64,000 nucleotides of DNA. Source: Arthrobacter sp. ISL-95. GTDB taxonomy: Bacteria > Actinomycetota > Actinomycetes > Actinomycetales > Micrococcaceae. Position 1 is the stretch's first letter, and each line of letters begins with the position of its first letter. Shown here in pieces: positions 26,001-33,893 of this stretch. Location: contig NZ_JAGGPR010000012.1 of assembly GCF_018613695.1 (NCBI RefSeq), positions 62,001 through 126,000 on the forward strand, in the 5' to 3' direction. The notes under the pieces were generated by a model. That model did no database searches and had not been told where the DNA came from. It saw nothing but the letters and a program-made list of their open reading frames with translations. The translations under genes and the position numbers were made by a program.

Positions 26001-27459
26001 TCTTGACGAGTTCCTGCTGCAGGCGTTCGGCCAGCCAGCCGAATTCGTAGTAGACGTCCACATAGACGAAGTCCAGGTTCTTGTCCGTGGCTTCGCGTAG
26101 TTCCTTGATGCGCTGGGCGAGCTTGCCGGAATTGATATCCTCGCGCTGGTTCATGTAGTAGGACTGGTCCAACCAGTTCCAGCCCAGGCCCTTGTCAGCA
26201 CGCAACAGGTCTTCGCTGAAGGACTTGGCTTCAGGATAGATCTCCGTGGCGTTGATGTGGACACCGAAGCTGGCGTTCCAGTCTTTGCCTTCCTTGACCA
26301 GCTTGTTGAGGTCTTCCAAGCCACCTGCCCGCCTATTGAAGTTGTTGCCGTAGTCCGTGTTGGCGGAGTCGTGGCCCTCGCTGGTGTAGCCCTTAAGCAT
26401 GGCAACCTGGCCCAGCCCGTCCGTTGCCAGGGAGATGCGTTTGACGTCATCCAAGGTACGGAGGAACGGGTGGGTTGCCTGCGAGGCGAAGTTGAACGGG
26501 ATGTGCGTGATCACGTTATCCGGGGTCTGCTCACCCTTGTTGGGGCTGACCTGGATGGACCTCATGGCGATTGCCGCGTCCTGCCAGTCCACACCGCCGT
26601 CGGCATTTGCATCGGAGGTGATGACCACCCGTGTCCACGGGAGTTCCTCGGTAGTGGCCGAACCCTCCGCACGGTAGAGCCACTGGCCGCTGGCCACGCC
26701 CATGGACACTCCGCCTGCCCCGTCGCTGAGGGCTTGGCGCCAAAAGCGGCCGCGGTCCTTCGAGCCAGGCCCGGAGGACGTGTCGTAGAGGGCGTTGGAT
26801 TCGAAGGCAGCACCCAAGGCGGCGGTATTTGCCAGCGCGTAGGCGGAGCTCTTGGCGGACGCATCCAAGGGAGTCGAAGGTGTGATCGGCGTGAACTCGT
26901 CGCCCGTCACGCTCCGGTCCACGGAAAGGTTGGCGGTGGACACCTGGGCGCCCGGCTGCGTGGAGCCTACGGTCACCAGGTTCAGCCGGGGGAGTTGCAG
27001 CGTTCTTACCTGGTGGTCGGCGGAATCCTTGATCTCCGTGACGTTGAAGGACACCACGTTCTTCTTCACGGACAGGCGGGCCTTGATCACAGTGTTGCCG
27101 AATTCGGGGATGCTCAGGACGTAGTCCCTTGCGTCCTTTCCCGAGGCGGCGGATGTCCCTGTGACCGTGTATTCCATACCGTTGATGGTGACGGTGCTGA
27201 GCCGGGTCACAGTGCCATCCAGGCGGGCCTTGGAAGCGGTAAGGGTGTAGCCGAGGACCTGCGGGAAGGTGGTGGAGAGGTCCACCGTGAGCTGGCCGGA
27301 GGTGATGGCAGTGGTGTCGGCGGTGCTGACGAATTCTGTGGGGCGGGTAGACGGGGCTGCGGCGGCGGGCGGTAGTGCCAGCAGTCCCAAGGAGGATGAG
27401 GCGACGACGCAGGCCAAACTCAATGAGGCGAAGCGTCTGGGGGATGACAAGCCGGGCAT
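23071..27459 (-). CDS. Secreted endo-alpha-N-acetylgalactosaminidase (GH101) with two C-terminal NPCBM domains
   Basis: 1462 residues. A signal peptide (basic start, hydrophobic run ending PPAAAAPS) leads into a GH101 architecture: N-terminal beta domain, the catalytic barrel with LDFVYVDVYYEF (its Asp the likely nucleophile) and FRVGSEWADH, then beta-sandwich domains. Two related C-terminal modules start VFASDHPWVSATNGWGP and VFASDLPWIGSTNGWGP; these are NPCBM-type carbohydrate-binding domains. GH101 enzymes release the Gal-beta-1,3-GalNAc disaccharide from serine/threonine of mucin-type glycoproteins. The ATG at 27459 is chosen because AGAAGGAG precedes it and the signal peptide starts there; the frame is open to 27546. 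It is divergent from the aga operon. No sortase motif or membrane anchor is seen at the C-terminus, so the enzyme is probably released. Confidence 0.93.
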   Translation of the reverse strand: MPGLSSPRRFASLSLACVVASSSLGLLALPPAAAAPSTRPTEFVSTADTTAITSGQLTVDLSTTFPQVLGYTLTASKARLDGTVTRLSTVTINGMEYTVTGTSAASGKDARDYVLSIPEFGNTVIKARLSVKKNVVSFNVTEIKDSADHQVRTLQLPRLNLVTVGSTQPGAQVSTANLSVDRSVTGDEFTPITPSTPLDASAKSSAYALANTAALGAAFESNALYDTSSGPGSKDRGRFWRQALSDGAGGVSMGVASGQWLYRAEGSATTEELPWTRVVITSDANADGGVDWQDAAIAMRSIQVSPNKGEQTPDNVITHIPFNFASQATHPFLRTLDDVKRISLATDGLGQVAMLKGYTSEGHDSANTDYGNNFNRRAGGLEDLNKLVKEGKDWNASFGVHINATEIYPEAKSFSEDLLRADKGLGWNWLDQSYYMNQREDINSGKLAQRIKELREATDKNLDFVYVDVYYEFGWLAERLQQELVKNGFRVGSEWADHLSRNNTWSHWANDEKYGGSTNKGVNSQILRFINNTQSDVWNPDPKLGVSHIVEFEGWTGQNDFNAFSENVWTANVPAKFLQHHQITKWTADRIDLADGVAATGNTAEERNITVGGTSVLQGGTYLLPWSSKENGKADKLYHYNPAGGASTWTLTKEFAKSTSLELFKLTDNGRVKVAEVPVVNGQVTVTADAKQPYVLAPKNNKAELPKKADFGEGTPFNDPGFNGADLSPWTPTGAVTQVRDDKGRRYAEMGATPSSISQEVKLDAGTQSVSAWVEIQPGKTRPTTLSVDINGKSESVTIDSSNAENFVAGDEKHGTAFQRIRVLMDVPRNNTKATVSVKAADGDATVRVDDFRAVKTARVATAGVLSEDFENVDQGWGPFVKGDAGGSTDPRTHITERHEPFTQKGWDTNVIDEVLDGTWSLIAHDENLAPNGGPGMVYRTTEATVPFQAGHKYKVSFDYQNSKAGQYSWVSGYDSQAGPAVTANQPIDAKTSTTRFEQILDTGFCGDYFVGLQRTGSSNGSDFTLDNFMVEDLGASEAVPACAQLSAALQGDVVQQGKAQDFVTTFVSDEPAAISGLSLSLGLPDGWTATPSTPATAATLPAGGTLTTTWKITAPASADGDYTVTANASYTTSTEPAGSRTISTTATVRTLPKPPQATVFASDHPWVSATNGWGPVEKDQSNGGTGAGDGTPLTLNGTVHAKGLGAHANGIVRYYLGGYCTAFTATVGIDDAQPTRGSVKFSVVADGTTKVTTPVLGATSAPLPLTVDVTGAQYVELVANDAGDSNGNDHADWADAKFTCSSTSQEPPAPVLTGTVFASDLPWIGSTNGWGPAERDRANGEQNAGDGPALQLDGVVYPKGIGVHADSKISIATEAKCNAFTASVGVDDAKLNKGLHGSVVFIVKGDGRELFRTPVLSADSAALPLNVDIVGVQNVELIADKNGDDAGDDWGDWADAKFSCA

Positions 27460-27661
27460 TATGCTCCTTCTTGATTTTTCCGAGCGAGTAACAGTCATGT
27501 TCTTGCGGACTTGTCTAAGACTGGTGCATTGGACAGAAGTTGACAAGAGTTAACAGGCAGTTAACTTAAATGCACATCCCGGCACACGTTTTCCCCGATT
27601 GGAGGTTCAATCACAAGGTATGCAGTTAATGCTCGGTCATCCGAATGGATGATCCTTGTGA

Positions 27662-27703
27662 GATCGAAAATGATCGTTTAGTGTTTCTATAGATCAGAAA
27701 ACG
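27662..27703. promoter_or_regulatory. Candidate DeoR/AgaR-type operator region
   Basis: The 274-bp gap between GH101 and agaS contains repeated GATC-and-A/T-tract elements: GATCGAAAA (27662), TGATCGTTTAGTG (27671) and GATCAGAAAACG (27692). GTTTCT and AGAAAAC at 27683-27702 form an imperfect inverted repeat. They lie just upstream of the agaS start and between divergent genes, as expected for a shared repressor site for the DeoR-type protein at the end of the operon. Sequence-level support is moderate. Confidence 0.4.
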
Positions 27704-27733
27704 TCATTAAGCTGAGCGGGAGCGGAACACACG

Positions 27734-28651
27734 ATGAGCGAGAATACCCTGGGCGCCTTCATGGAAGAAGAGCTTGTTTCCCAACCCGAGGCTTGGCAGC
27801 GCGCCGTGGAGCAGGCCCGTGCGGAACAGTTGCTTCCCGCTGACGGAACGCGCATTGCCGTCATTGGCTGCGGCACGTCCTGGTTCATGGCTCAGAGTTA
27901 CGCTGCTGCCCGCGAATCCGCGGGCAAGGGGGTCACTGATGCGTTCGCCGCGTCCGAGGCTTTCCTGAACAGCAACAGCGCCGATCGCCAGTACGACGCC
28001 GTTGTGGCCATTACCCGGTCAGGTACCACCACTGAGGTGCTTGAAGTTTTGGCTGAGTTGAAGGGGATCGTCCCCACCATTGCGATTATCGGCGACACTT
28101 CCTCACCGATCACCGACCTGGCAGACGTCGCGGTGGGCCTGCCGTACGCTGATGAACGTTCCGTGGTGCAGACCCGTTTCGCCACCACAGCGCTGGTATA
28201 CATGCTGACCAGCCTTGGCATCGATGTGCAGCAAGCTATCGACGATGCCCGGGGTGCGGTCAGTGCGCCCGTTTCCCCGGAACTCCTGGATGCCGAGCAG
28301 TTCACCTTCCTTGGCACTGGCTGGACCGTTGGGCTGGCCCACGAAGCCGGCTTGAAGATGCGGGAAGCTGTGCAGGGTTGGACCGAGTCCTACCCTGCCA
28401 AGGAATACCGGCATGGCCCCATCTCCATCGCCGCCCCCGGCCGCGTCACGTGGCTGTTCGGGGACCAGCCTGAAGGCCTGGACAAGGACATGGCAATTAC
28501 TGGCGCCCTTTACATCCACACGGAAAAGCACCCCTTGGCTGAGTTGGCGCGTGTTCACAAAGTCACGCTGGAGCGCGCACGCGTTCGTGGACTGAATCCC
28601 GACCTGCCCCGCAACCTGACGCGCTCCGTTATTCTCGACGCCACCGCCTAG
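27734..28651 (+). CDS. agaS: SIS-domain galactosamine-6-phosphate deaminase/isomerase
   Basis: 305 residues with two SIS (sugar isomerase) domains: AVIGCGTSWFMAQSYAAARE, then AITRSGTTTEV, and in the second half FLGTGWTVGLAHEAGLK with EYRHGPIS. AgaS-type enzymes convert galactosamine-6-phosphate to tagatose-6-phosphate plus ammonia. Glucosamine-type SIS enzymes look similar, but the neighbouring tagatose-route genes and the GH101 enzyme point to the galactosamine substrate. It is the first gene of the operon; the next starts 10 bases downstream. Confidence 0.85.
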   Translation: MSENTLGAFMEEELVSQPEAWQRAVEQARAEQLLPADGTRIAVIGCGTSWFMAQSYAAARESAGKGVTDAFAASEAFLNSNSADRQYDAVVAITRSGTTTEVLEVLAELKGIVPTIAIIGDTSSPITDLADVAVGLPYADERSVVQTRFATTALVYMLTSLGIDVQQAIDDARGAVSAPVSPELLDAEQFTFLGTGWTVGLAHEAGLKMREAVQGWTESYPAKEYRHGPISIAAPGRVTWLFGDQPEGLDKDMAITGALYIHTEKHPLAELARVHKVTLERARVRGLNPDLPRNLTRSVILDATA

Positions 28652-28661
28652 GCATCCGATC

Positions 28662-29627
28662 ATGGTTCTCGGAGTCGCGGAATCAGCGGTCCTTTCCTTC
28701 GACGTTGGCGGGACAGACATCAAGGCTGGTTTGGTGGATGCCCGCGGAACCGTCCTGGGAATGCGCCGTGTCCCCACGCCGTTGGACCCGGCCCGCCCCG
28801 GAGAAGCGGTCCTGGACCGGCTAGCTGAGCTGAAACTCGAGTTGGCCTCGGAGTTTCCCGAGGCCCCCGCCAAAGCAGCGGGCATCATAGTGCCCGGGAT
28901 CGTGGACTCAGCGGCTGGAGTGGGCGTCTACTCCGCCAACCTTGGGTGGCGTAACTTCCCGTTTACTGCCGAAGCTGAGAAGCGGTTGGGCATCCCCGTC
29001 GCCTTCGATCACGATGTCCGTTCCGCTGCCGCTGTAGAACACAGTTTCGGCGGGTCCAAAGAGTTCAGCGATGTTGTAGTGATGGTGGTGGGTACCGGGA
29101 TTGCCGCAGCTGTGTTCTCCGGCGGCAAGGCTGTCACCGCCGGCGGTTTCGCCGGTGAACTGGGCCACGCCCAGGTTCCGGACCCCGACGCCGGCCACGG
29201 TGCCACCGGTTCCACCATTTTGGAAGCGGTGGGCTCAGCCGGTGCCATTGCCAAGCGATATCACCGGGCTTCGGGAAACAGGGTAAGCGGTGCACGCGGC
29301 GTACTCCTGCGGGCAAGCGCCGGGGATTCCATCGCTGCCCGGGTGTGGGCCGACGCCATGGATGCATTGGCATTCACCATCTGCCAATGCGTGAACATCA
29401 TAGGAACAGAAGCCGTGGTGATCGGGGGAGGCCTCGCTGAGGCCGGCGACGAACTGCTCGAGCCCCTGCGTAAACGGGTTGACGGAATTCTGGACTTCCA
29501 GCGCAGACCCCAACTCATCCGTGCCCAGCTGGGACAGGACGCCGGTTTGCTCGGCGCGGCCCTCAACGCCCGGGCACTCCTGGTAGGCCCCCGACTGGAA
29601 ACCGCACGCTTGGAAGGCACACCATGA
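28662..29627 (+). CDS. ROK-family sugar kinase, probable GalNAc kinase
   Basis: 321 residues. The ATP-binding motif is LSFDVGGTDIKAGLVDARG and the ROK signature region is VVMVVGTGIAAAVFSGG ... GELGHAQVPDP. A full zinc-binding CXCGXXGC motif is not apparent: this region reads DAGHGATGS, so the usual ROK zinc site is degenerate. By context it phosphorylates N-acetylgalactosamine (or galactosamine) at C6, an AgaK-like step. It overlaps the pfkB gene by four bases. Confidence 0.75.
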   Translation: MVLGVAESAVLSFDVGGTDIKAGLVDARGTVLGMRRVPTPLDPARPGEAVLDRLAELKLELASEFPEAPAKAAGIIVPGIVDSAAGVGVYSANLGWRNFPFTAEAEKRLGIPVAFDHDVRSAAAVEHSFGGSKEFSDVVVMVVGTGIAAAVFSGGKAVTAGGFAGELGHAQVPDPDAGHGATGSTILEAVGSAGAIAKRYHRASGNRVSGARGVLLRASAGDSIAARVWADAMDALAFTICQCVNIIGTEAVVIGGGLAEAGDELLEPLRKRVDGILDFQRRPQLIRAQLGQDAGLLGAALNARALLVGPRLETARLEGTP

Positions 29628-30592
29628 AGCGAGCCGACGTGAACCGCATCATCACCGTCACTGCCAATCCGGCGATTGACATGACCTACACCGTCCACGG
29701 CATCACCGAGGGTTCAAGCCACCGCGTGCCCACGCCCTTGAGCCGTGCCGGCGGCAAGGGCATCAACGTAGCCCGGGTCACCCACCAACTCGGTTACCCC
29801 GTGCTCGCCATTGCCCCCACCGGCGGTGCGGCAGGCCAGACTCTGGCAGCCGAACTGTGGACCAGCGGAGTGCCGCACACGCTGGTGGGAGTCGCGGCCG
29901 AGACCCGCCGCAGCATCGCCCTGGTGGACACTGTCGCCGGGGAAACGTCCATCTTCAATGAGGAGGGCCAGGCACTCCTGCCGGATGACTGGCGCTCACT
30001 CAGGATCGCCGTGGTTGAGGCCGTGAGCGGAAACCGAAACCTGCAGGCCTCCGTCCTGGTCGGTTCGGGAAGCCTCCCGCCGGGCGCGCCCGCGGACTTC
30101 TACCCGGAACTGGTACGTCTGGCCCACGACGCCGGCATCCCGGCTATCATCGACACCTCCGGTCCCGGGATCATCGCCGCGGCCAAAGCCGGGGCCGACA
30201 TCCTCAAGCCGAACCATCACGAGCTCGCCGAGGCGACGGGGGAGTCCAGCCTTGAAGCGGCGGCGCTCGCGCTGATCGACATGGGTGCCCGCACCGTCCT
30301 CGTCAGCGCCGGCGCGGATGGAATGCTCGCCTTCGACCACGCCGCCCCGGGCGGCTACTGGAGCGCACGCCTGCCCGAAGCTCTCAGCGGCAACCCCACA
30401 GGGGCGGGCGACGCCGGTGTGGCAGCTGCCGCCGTCGCACTCGCCGAAGGCATCACCGAGCCTCGCGAGATTCTTCGCCGGGCCACCGCATGGTCCGCCG
30501 CAGCAGTGCTTATGCCCGCCGCAGGTGAAATCTCGCCGCGGTACCAAGAACTTCAGGACCAATTGATCCTTAAATGGAAGGAGACCCGGTGA
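29624..30592 (+). CDS. PfkB-family kinase, probable tagatose-6-phosphate kinase
   Basis: 322 residues. FruK/LacC-type signatures: TANPAIDMTYTV at the start, RAGGKGINVARV, KPNHHELAEATG and the catalytic NPTGAGDAGVAA near the C-terminus. Family members phosphorylate fructose-1-P or tagatose-6-P; the flanking deaminase and aldolase argue for tagatose-6-P to tagatose-1,6-bisphosphate. The start overlaps the ROK kinase (ATGA) and the stop overlaps the aldolase start (GTGA). Confidence 0.85.
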   Translation: MKRADVNRIITVTANPAIDMTYTVHGITEGSSHRVPTPLSRAGGKGINVARVTHQLGYPVLAIAPTGGAAGQTLAAELWTSGVPHTLVGVAAETRRSIALVDTVAGETSIFNEEGQALLPDDWRSLRIAVVEAVSGNRNLQASVLVGSGSLPPGAPADFYPELVRLAHDAGIPAIIDTSGPGIIAAAKAGADILKPNHHELAEATGESSLEAAALALIDMGARTVLVSAGADGMLAFDHAAPGGYWSARLPEALSGNPTGAGDAGVAAAAVALAEGITEPREILRRATAWSAAAVLMPAAGEISPRYQELQDQLILKWKETR

Positions 30593-31428
30593 CCCTGGTC
30601 AACACACGCGAACTCATGGACAGGGCCGCGGCCGCCGGCACTGGCCAAGGTGCGTTCAATATCATCCACATCGAAACGGCTGAAGGGCTGGTTGCTGGTG
30701 CGGAAGCAGCCGGAGTCCCGTTAATCCTGCAGATTTCCGAGAACTGTGCCAAGTACCACGGTGGACTCGAGCCCATCGGGTCGGCAGCCCTGGCGATCGC
30801 CCGCTCAGCCGCTGTTCCGGTTGCCCTCCACTTGGACCACGCAGAATCCGAAGACCTTGCACTGGCAGCCGTGGACCTCGGATTCGGTTCGGTCATGTAC
30901 GACGGCGCACATCTGCCGTACGAGTTGAACGTGGAAGCCACTCAACGGGTTGCCAAATACGCCCACGAGCGCAGTGTTTACGTGGAGGCCGAGCTCGGAA
31001 AAGTGGGTGGCAAGGACGGAGCCCACGCCCCCGGAGTCAGAACAGAGCCCACCGAAGCCCACGCATTCGTCGAGGCAACAGGCGTGGACGCGCTGGCCGT
31101 AGCCGTTGGCTCATCCCATGCCATGACCGAACGCAATGCCGCCCTGGATCTGCGCCTCATTACCAGTCTGAAGACCGCCGTAGGAAAACCACTGGTCCTC
31201 CACGGCTCCTCCGGTGTGACAGATGACATGCTCATAGCCGCTATCCGCGCGGGTATGACTAAGATCAACGTATCCACACATTTGAACGGGTTCTTTACCC
31301 GCGCCGTCCGTGAGTACCTCGATGCCAACCCTGCAGTGGTGGATTCCCGGAAATACATCAAGGCCGGCCGGGATGCCCTTGTGCTGGAGTCCGCACGTAT
31401 GCTGACGCTGTTCGCCAAAGCGAACTAG
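30589..31428 (+). CDS. Class II tagatose/fructose-bisphosphate aldolase
   Basis: 279 residues of the GatY/KbaY/AgaY type. Zinc and substrate motifs: ALHLDHAESEDL, VYVEAELGKVGGKDG, LVLHGSSGVTDDM and KINVSTHLN. It cleaves tagatose-1,6-bisphosphate into DHAP and glyceraldehyde-3-phosphate. The GTG at 30589 is preferred because GGAAGGAGACCCG lies before it and it overlaps the kinase stop; the ATG at 30574 is part of that same ribosome binding site. Confidence 0.88.
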   Translation: MTLVNTRELMDRAAAAGTGQGAFNIIHIETAEGLVAGAEAAGVPLILQISENCAKYHGGLEPIGSAALAIARSAAVPVALHLDHAESEDLALAAVDLGFGSVMYDGAHLPYELNVEATQRVAKYAHERSVYVEAELGKVGGKDGAHAPGVRTEPTEAHAFVEATGVDALAVAVGSSHAMTERNAALDLRLITSLKTAVGKPLVLHGSSGVTDDMLIAAIRAGMTKINVSTHLNGFFTRAVREYLDANPAVVDSRKYIKAGRDALVLESARMLTLFAKAN

Positions 31429-31452
31429 CGCTGAACCCGCGAAAGGCTCGTC

Positions 31453-32244
31453 ATGACCCGCACCGATCGGCTGACCGCCATACTCGACCTCCTGGCCGAG
31501 TCCGGCCATGTGGAAGTCGAGGACATCGTGACACGCTTGGGCGTCTCACCTGCCACGGCGCGCAGGGATCTTGACAGCCTGGCCAAGCAGCGGTTGCTGA
31601 GCCGTACCCGCGGCGGTGCCACCACAGGGTCCGTAGCCTATGACCTCCCAGGCCGGTACAACCGTGACGATCACGCCGAGGCCAAGCAGGAAATTGCCTC
31701 GGCAGCATCGGCGTTGATCCGACCCGGGGCAGTTATTGGCCTCAGCGGCGGGACAACCAACACCGCATTGGCTCAGTTGCTGTCCACCCGCGAGGACCTC
31801 AATGCTCCATCCCACACGCCCACGCTTACTGTGGTCACCAACGCCATCAACATCGCCTCGCAGTTGGCAGTTCGCCCGAACATCAAGATCATGGTCACCG
31901 GCGGGATCCTCAACCCGCGCTCGTATGAGCTGGTGGGTCCCTACACGGACGTCATCATGCAGAAAGTTGCCTTGGACATCGCTTTCATCGGCGTCAACGG
32001 GGTGGATCCCGATCTTGGACCCACCATCACCGATGAAGGCGAAGCTATGGTCAACACCGTAATGGCACGTCGCGCCACGGAATCCTATGTTGTGGCCGAC
32101 TCTTCAAAAGTGGGCCGCCGCTCCTTCGCCGCTATGTCAGGCTACGATTTCAGGCACCTCATCACCGACTCCGGCATCAGCTCCGAACACATCGCTGCGT
32201 TTGAAGCCAAGGGAACTGAAGTCATCGTCGCTCCAGCCGGCTGA
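31453..32244 (+). CDS. DeoR-family regulator of the aga/GH101 locus
   Basis: 263 residues. The N-terminal HTH is VEVEDIVTRLGVSPATARRDLDSL; the C-terminal sensor domain has the sugar-phosphate site GLSGGTTNTALA and GVNGVDPDLG. Such repressors (AgaR, GatR, FruR type) respond to a phosphorylated intermediate. It closes the operon, 24 bases after the aldolase. Targets are inferred: the operon and the divergent GH101 gene. Confidence 0.87.
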   Translation: MTRTDRLTAILDLLAESGHVEVEDIVTRLGVSPATARRDLDSLAKQRLLSRTRGGATTGSVAYDLPGRYNRDDHAEAKQEIASAASALIRPGAVIGLSGGTTNTALAQLLSTREDLNAPSHTPTLTVVTNAINIASQLAVRPNIKIMVTGGILNPRSYELVGPYTDVIMQKVALDIAFIGVNGVDPDLGPTITDEGEAMVNTVMARRATESYVVADSSKVGRRSFAAMSGYDFRHLITDSGISSEHIAAFEAKGTEVIVAPAG

Positions 32245-32265
32245 GAATTGCCGGCCAGGGAGAGC

Positions 32266-32946
32266 CTAGAAACGCATCCTTGGGGCATGCAGCACCGAGT
32301 CGTCCACTTCCCTGGGCACCCACTGGCTGAATGGAATATCCAGGCTGTACTGGTCGTCGTCGTTCTTAATCAGTGTGCGCAACTCGGCGTTGTCAGGGTT
32401 GTTGAGTGACTCGAAGTACTCAACTGTCCAATGGAACCAGCGCATGCAGAACAGGCGCATTGTCAGGCCGTGTGTCACCAGGAGCGTGTTCGGAGCATAG
32501 CTGGGCTTCTGCCAATGCCGGTAAAGCGTCTCCATGAAAGATGACACCCGGTCATACACGTCCGAGCCGGACTCGCCTTCGCGGAACCGATAGAAAAAGT
32601 GGCCGTAGAGGTTGCGAAGTTCTTTCTGGTCCTCGATCTCCCCGGCGATCTGAAAGTTGGCCCAGTCCTGTTCGCGAAGCCTGGGCTCCTCGATCACCCT
32701 CTCCACAAGGGAGCCCAGGTTCATGGCTTCGAGGGTCTGGTAGGCGCGCAGGTAGGGGGAGACATAAACGCAGACCTGCTCTCCATCAAGCTTCCGCCGT
32801 AGCTTCTCGCCGGCAATCCTCGCCTGCTCCACACCGCGGCCCGTCAGAGGGATCCGGTAGTCCGGCACACGGTTGTAAATGGTGGTGTCGGCATTCGCAG
32901 CAGACTGTCCATGCCGGATCATGAAAATTCTCTCAGGAGCGCCCAT
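32266..32946 (-). CDS. Histidine phosphatase family protein
   Basis: About 226 residues. The RHG motif FMIRHGQSAANAD is at the N-terminus and the second catalytic His is in LLVTHGLTMR. This is the phosphoglycerate mutase-like superfamily, whose members are mostly small-molecule phosphatases; the substrate cannot be told. The ATG at 32946 is the likely start; one at 32958 is also in frame and neither has a clear ribosome binding site. It is convergent with the deoR gene. Confidence 0.82.
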   Translation of the reverse strand: MGAPERIFMIRHGQSAANADTTIYNRVPDYRIPLTGRGVEQARIAGEKLRRKLDGEQVCVYVSPYLRAYQTLEAMNLGSLVERVIEEPRLREQDWANFQIAGEIEDQKELRNLYGHFFYRFREGESGSDVYDRVSSFMETLYRHWQKPSYAPNTLLVTHGLTMRLFCMRWFHWTVEYFESLNNPDNAELRTLIKNDDDQYSLDIPFSQWVPREVDDSVLHAPRMRF

Positions 32947-33035
32947 CCCACCAAGCATAGGGCGGCTGCCACGCGTGGTCCGACTGGGTGCACGGTTCCC
33001 GGCAAAGTGGCAGGTAGTAAGGGCAAGATAGGTAC

Positions 33036-33809
33036 ATGTTCCTTGCCTCCCGCCGGCACCTGCGAGCCGAAGTACTTATTGTGTTGGGCTTGTCCCTGGG
33101 CCAGTCGGCCGTCTATTCCGTGGTGCAGCTGTTGGACAAGATGTCGCAGGCACCGTTGGCTGATGCCACGTCAACGCTGAACAGGTCCCAAAGCACGCGC
33201 GAGTACTTTGACCTCACCTATCAACTCCTGGACATCGTGTTCGCGCTGGTGCCCGTGGCTTTGGTGTTCTACTTCCTGTCCACGCATGTGCCCGGCGTCA
33301 AGGAGGGCGGCGGTGGCTCAGCGTTCGCCCGGCTGGGATTCAACTTAGCCCGGCCCGGCAAGGACCTTCTGCAAGGACTTGGCCTGGCCGCTGCGATCGG
33401 CATCCCGTCGCTGGGCCTGTACGCCGCAGGCAGGGCTTTGGGAATCACCACGGCAATTGTGCCCAGCGGGTTGGACGCTTACTGGTGGACCGTGCCGGTG
33501 CTGATCCTCTCGGCCATGCGTCACGCGATCGTGGAAGAAGTGATCGTGGTGGGCTACCTCATGGATCGCTTCGGCAAGTTCGGGTGGAGCATGCCGCTAG
33601 CGATTGTGGCTAGTGCCCTTCTGAGGGGAAGCTACCACTTGTACCAAGGCTTCGGCCCGTTCATAGGGAACGTGGTCATGGGCCTGGTGTTCGCGTGGAT
33701 CTACACCAAGACCAAACGGGTGATGCCACTGGTCATTGCCCATGCAGTGTTGGACATCGTGGCGTTCGTAGGATTCAGCCTGTTCGGCAAGGCAATAGGC
33801 CTCGGTTAG
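33036..33809 (+). CDS. CPBP-family intramembrane glutamic endopeptidase
   Basis: 257 residues with seven or so membrane helices. The CPBP (CAAX/Abi) motifs are present in order: EEVIVVGYLMDRFG, then ALLRGSYHLYQG and AHAVLDIVAF. Bacterial members are putative membrane proteases linked to bacteriocin self-protection or processing; substrates are mostly unknown. The gene stands alone and ends at a strong hairpin. Confidence 0.85.
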   Translation: MFLASRRHLRAEVLIVLGLSLGQSAVYSVVQLLDKMSQAPLADATSTLNRSQSTREYFDLTYQLLDIVFALVPVALVFYFLSTHVPGVKEGGGGSAFARLGFNLARPGKDLLQGLGLAAAIGIPSLGLYAAGRALGITTAIVPSGLDAYWWTVPVLILSAMRHAIVEEVIVVGYLMDRFGKFGWSMPLAIVASALLRGSYHLYQGFGPFIGNVVMGLVFAWIYTKTKRVMPLVIAHAVLDIVAFVGFSLFGKAIGLG

Positions 33810-33825
33810 CGGCGCGTTAAAGGTA

Positions 33826-33877
33826 TTCGGCCGCCATCGGTGGGTGACGTCATTGGCACCCGCTGATGGCGGCCGAA
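33826..33877 (+). terminator. Terminator hairpin after the CPBP protease gene
   Basis: TTCGGCCGCCATC pairs perfectly with GATGGCGGCCGAA across a ~26-base loop that has its own short GGTG...CACC pairing. It lies between convergent genes, so it may work both ways. Confidence 0.8.
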
Positions 33878-33893
33878 GCTTGGAAGGAACTAC

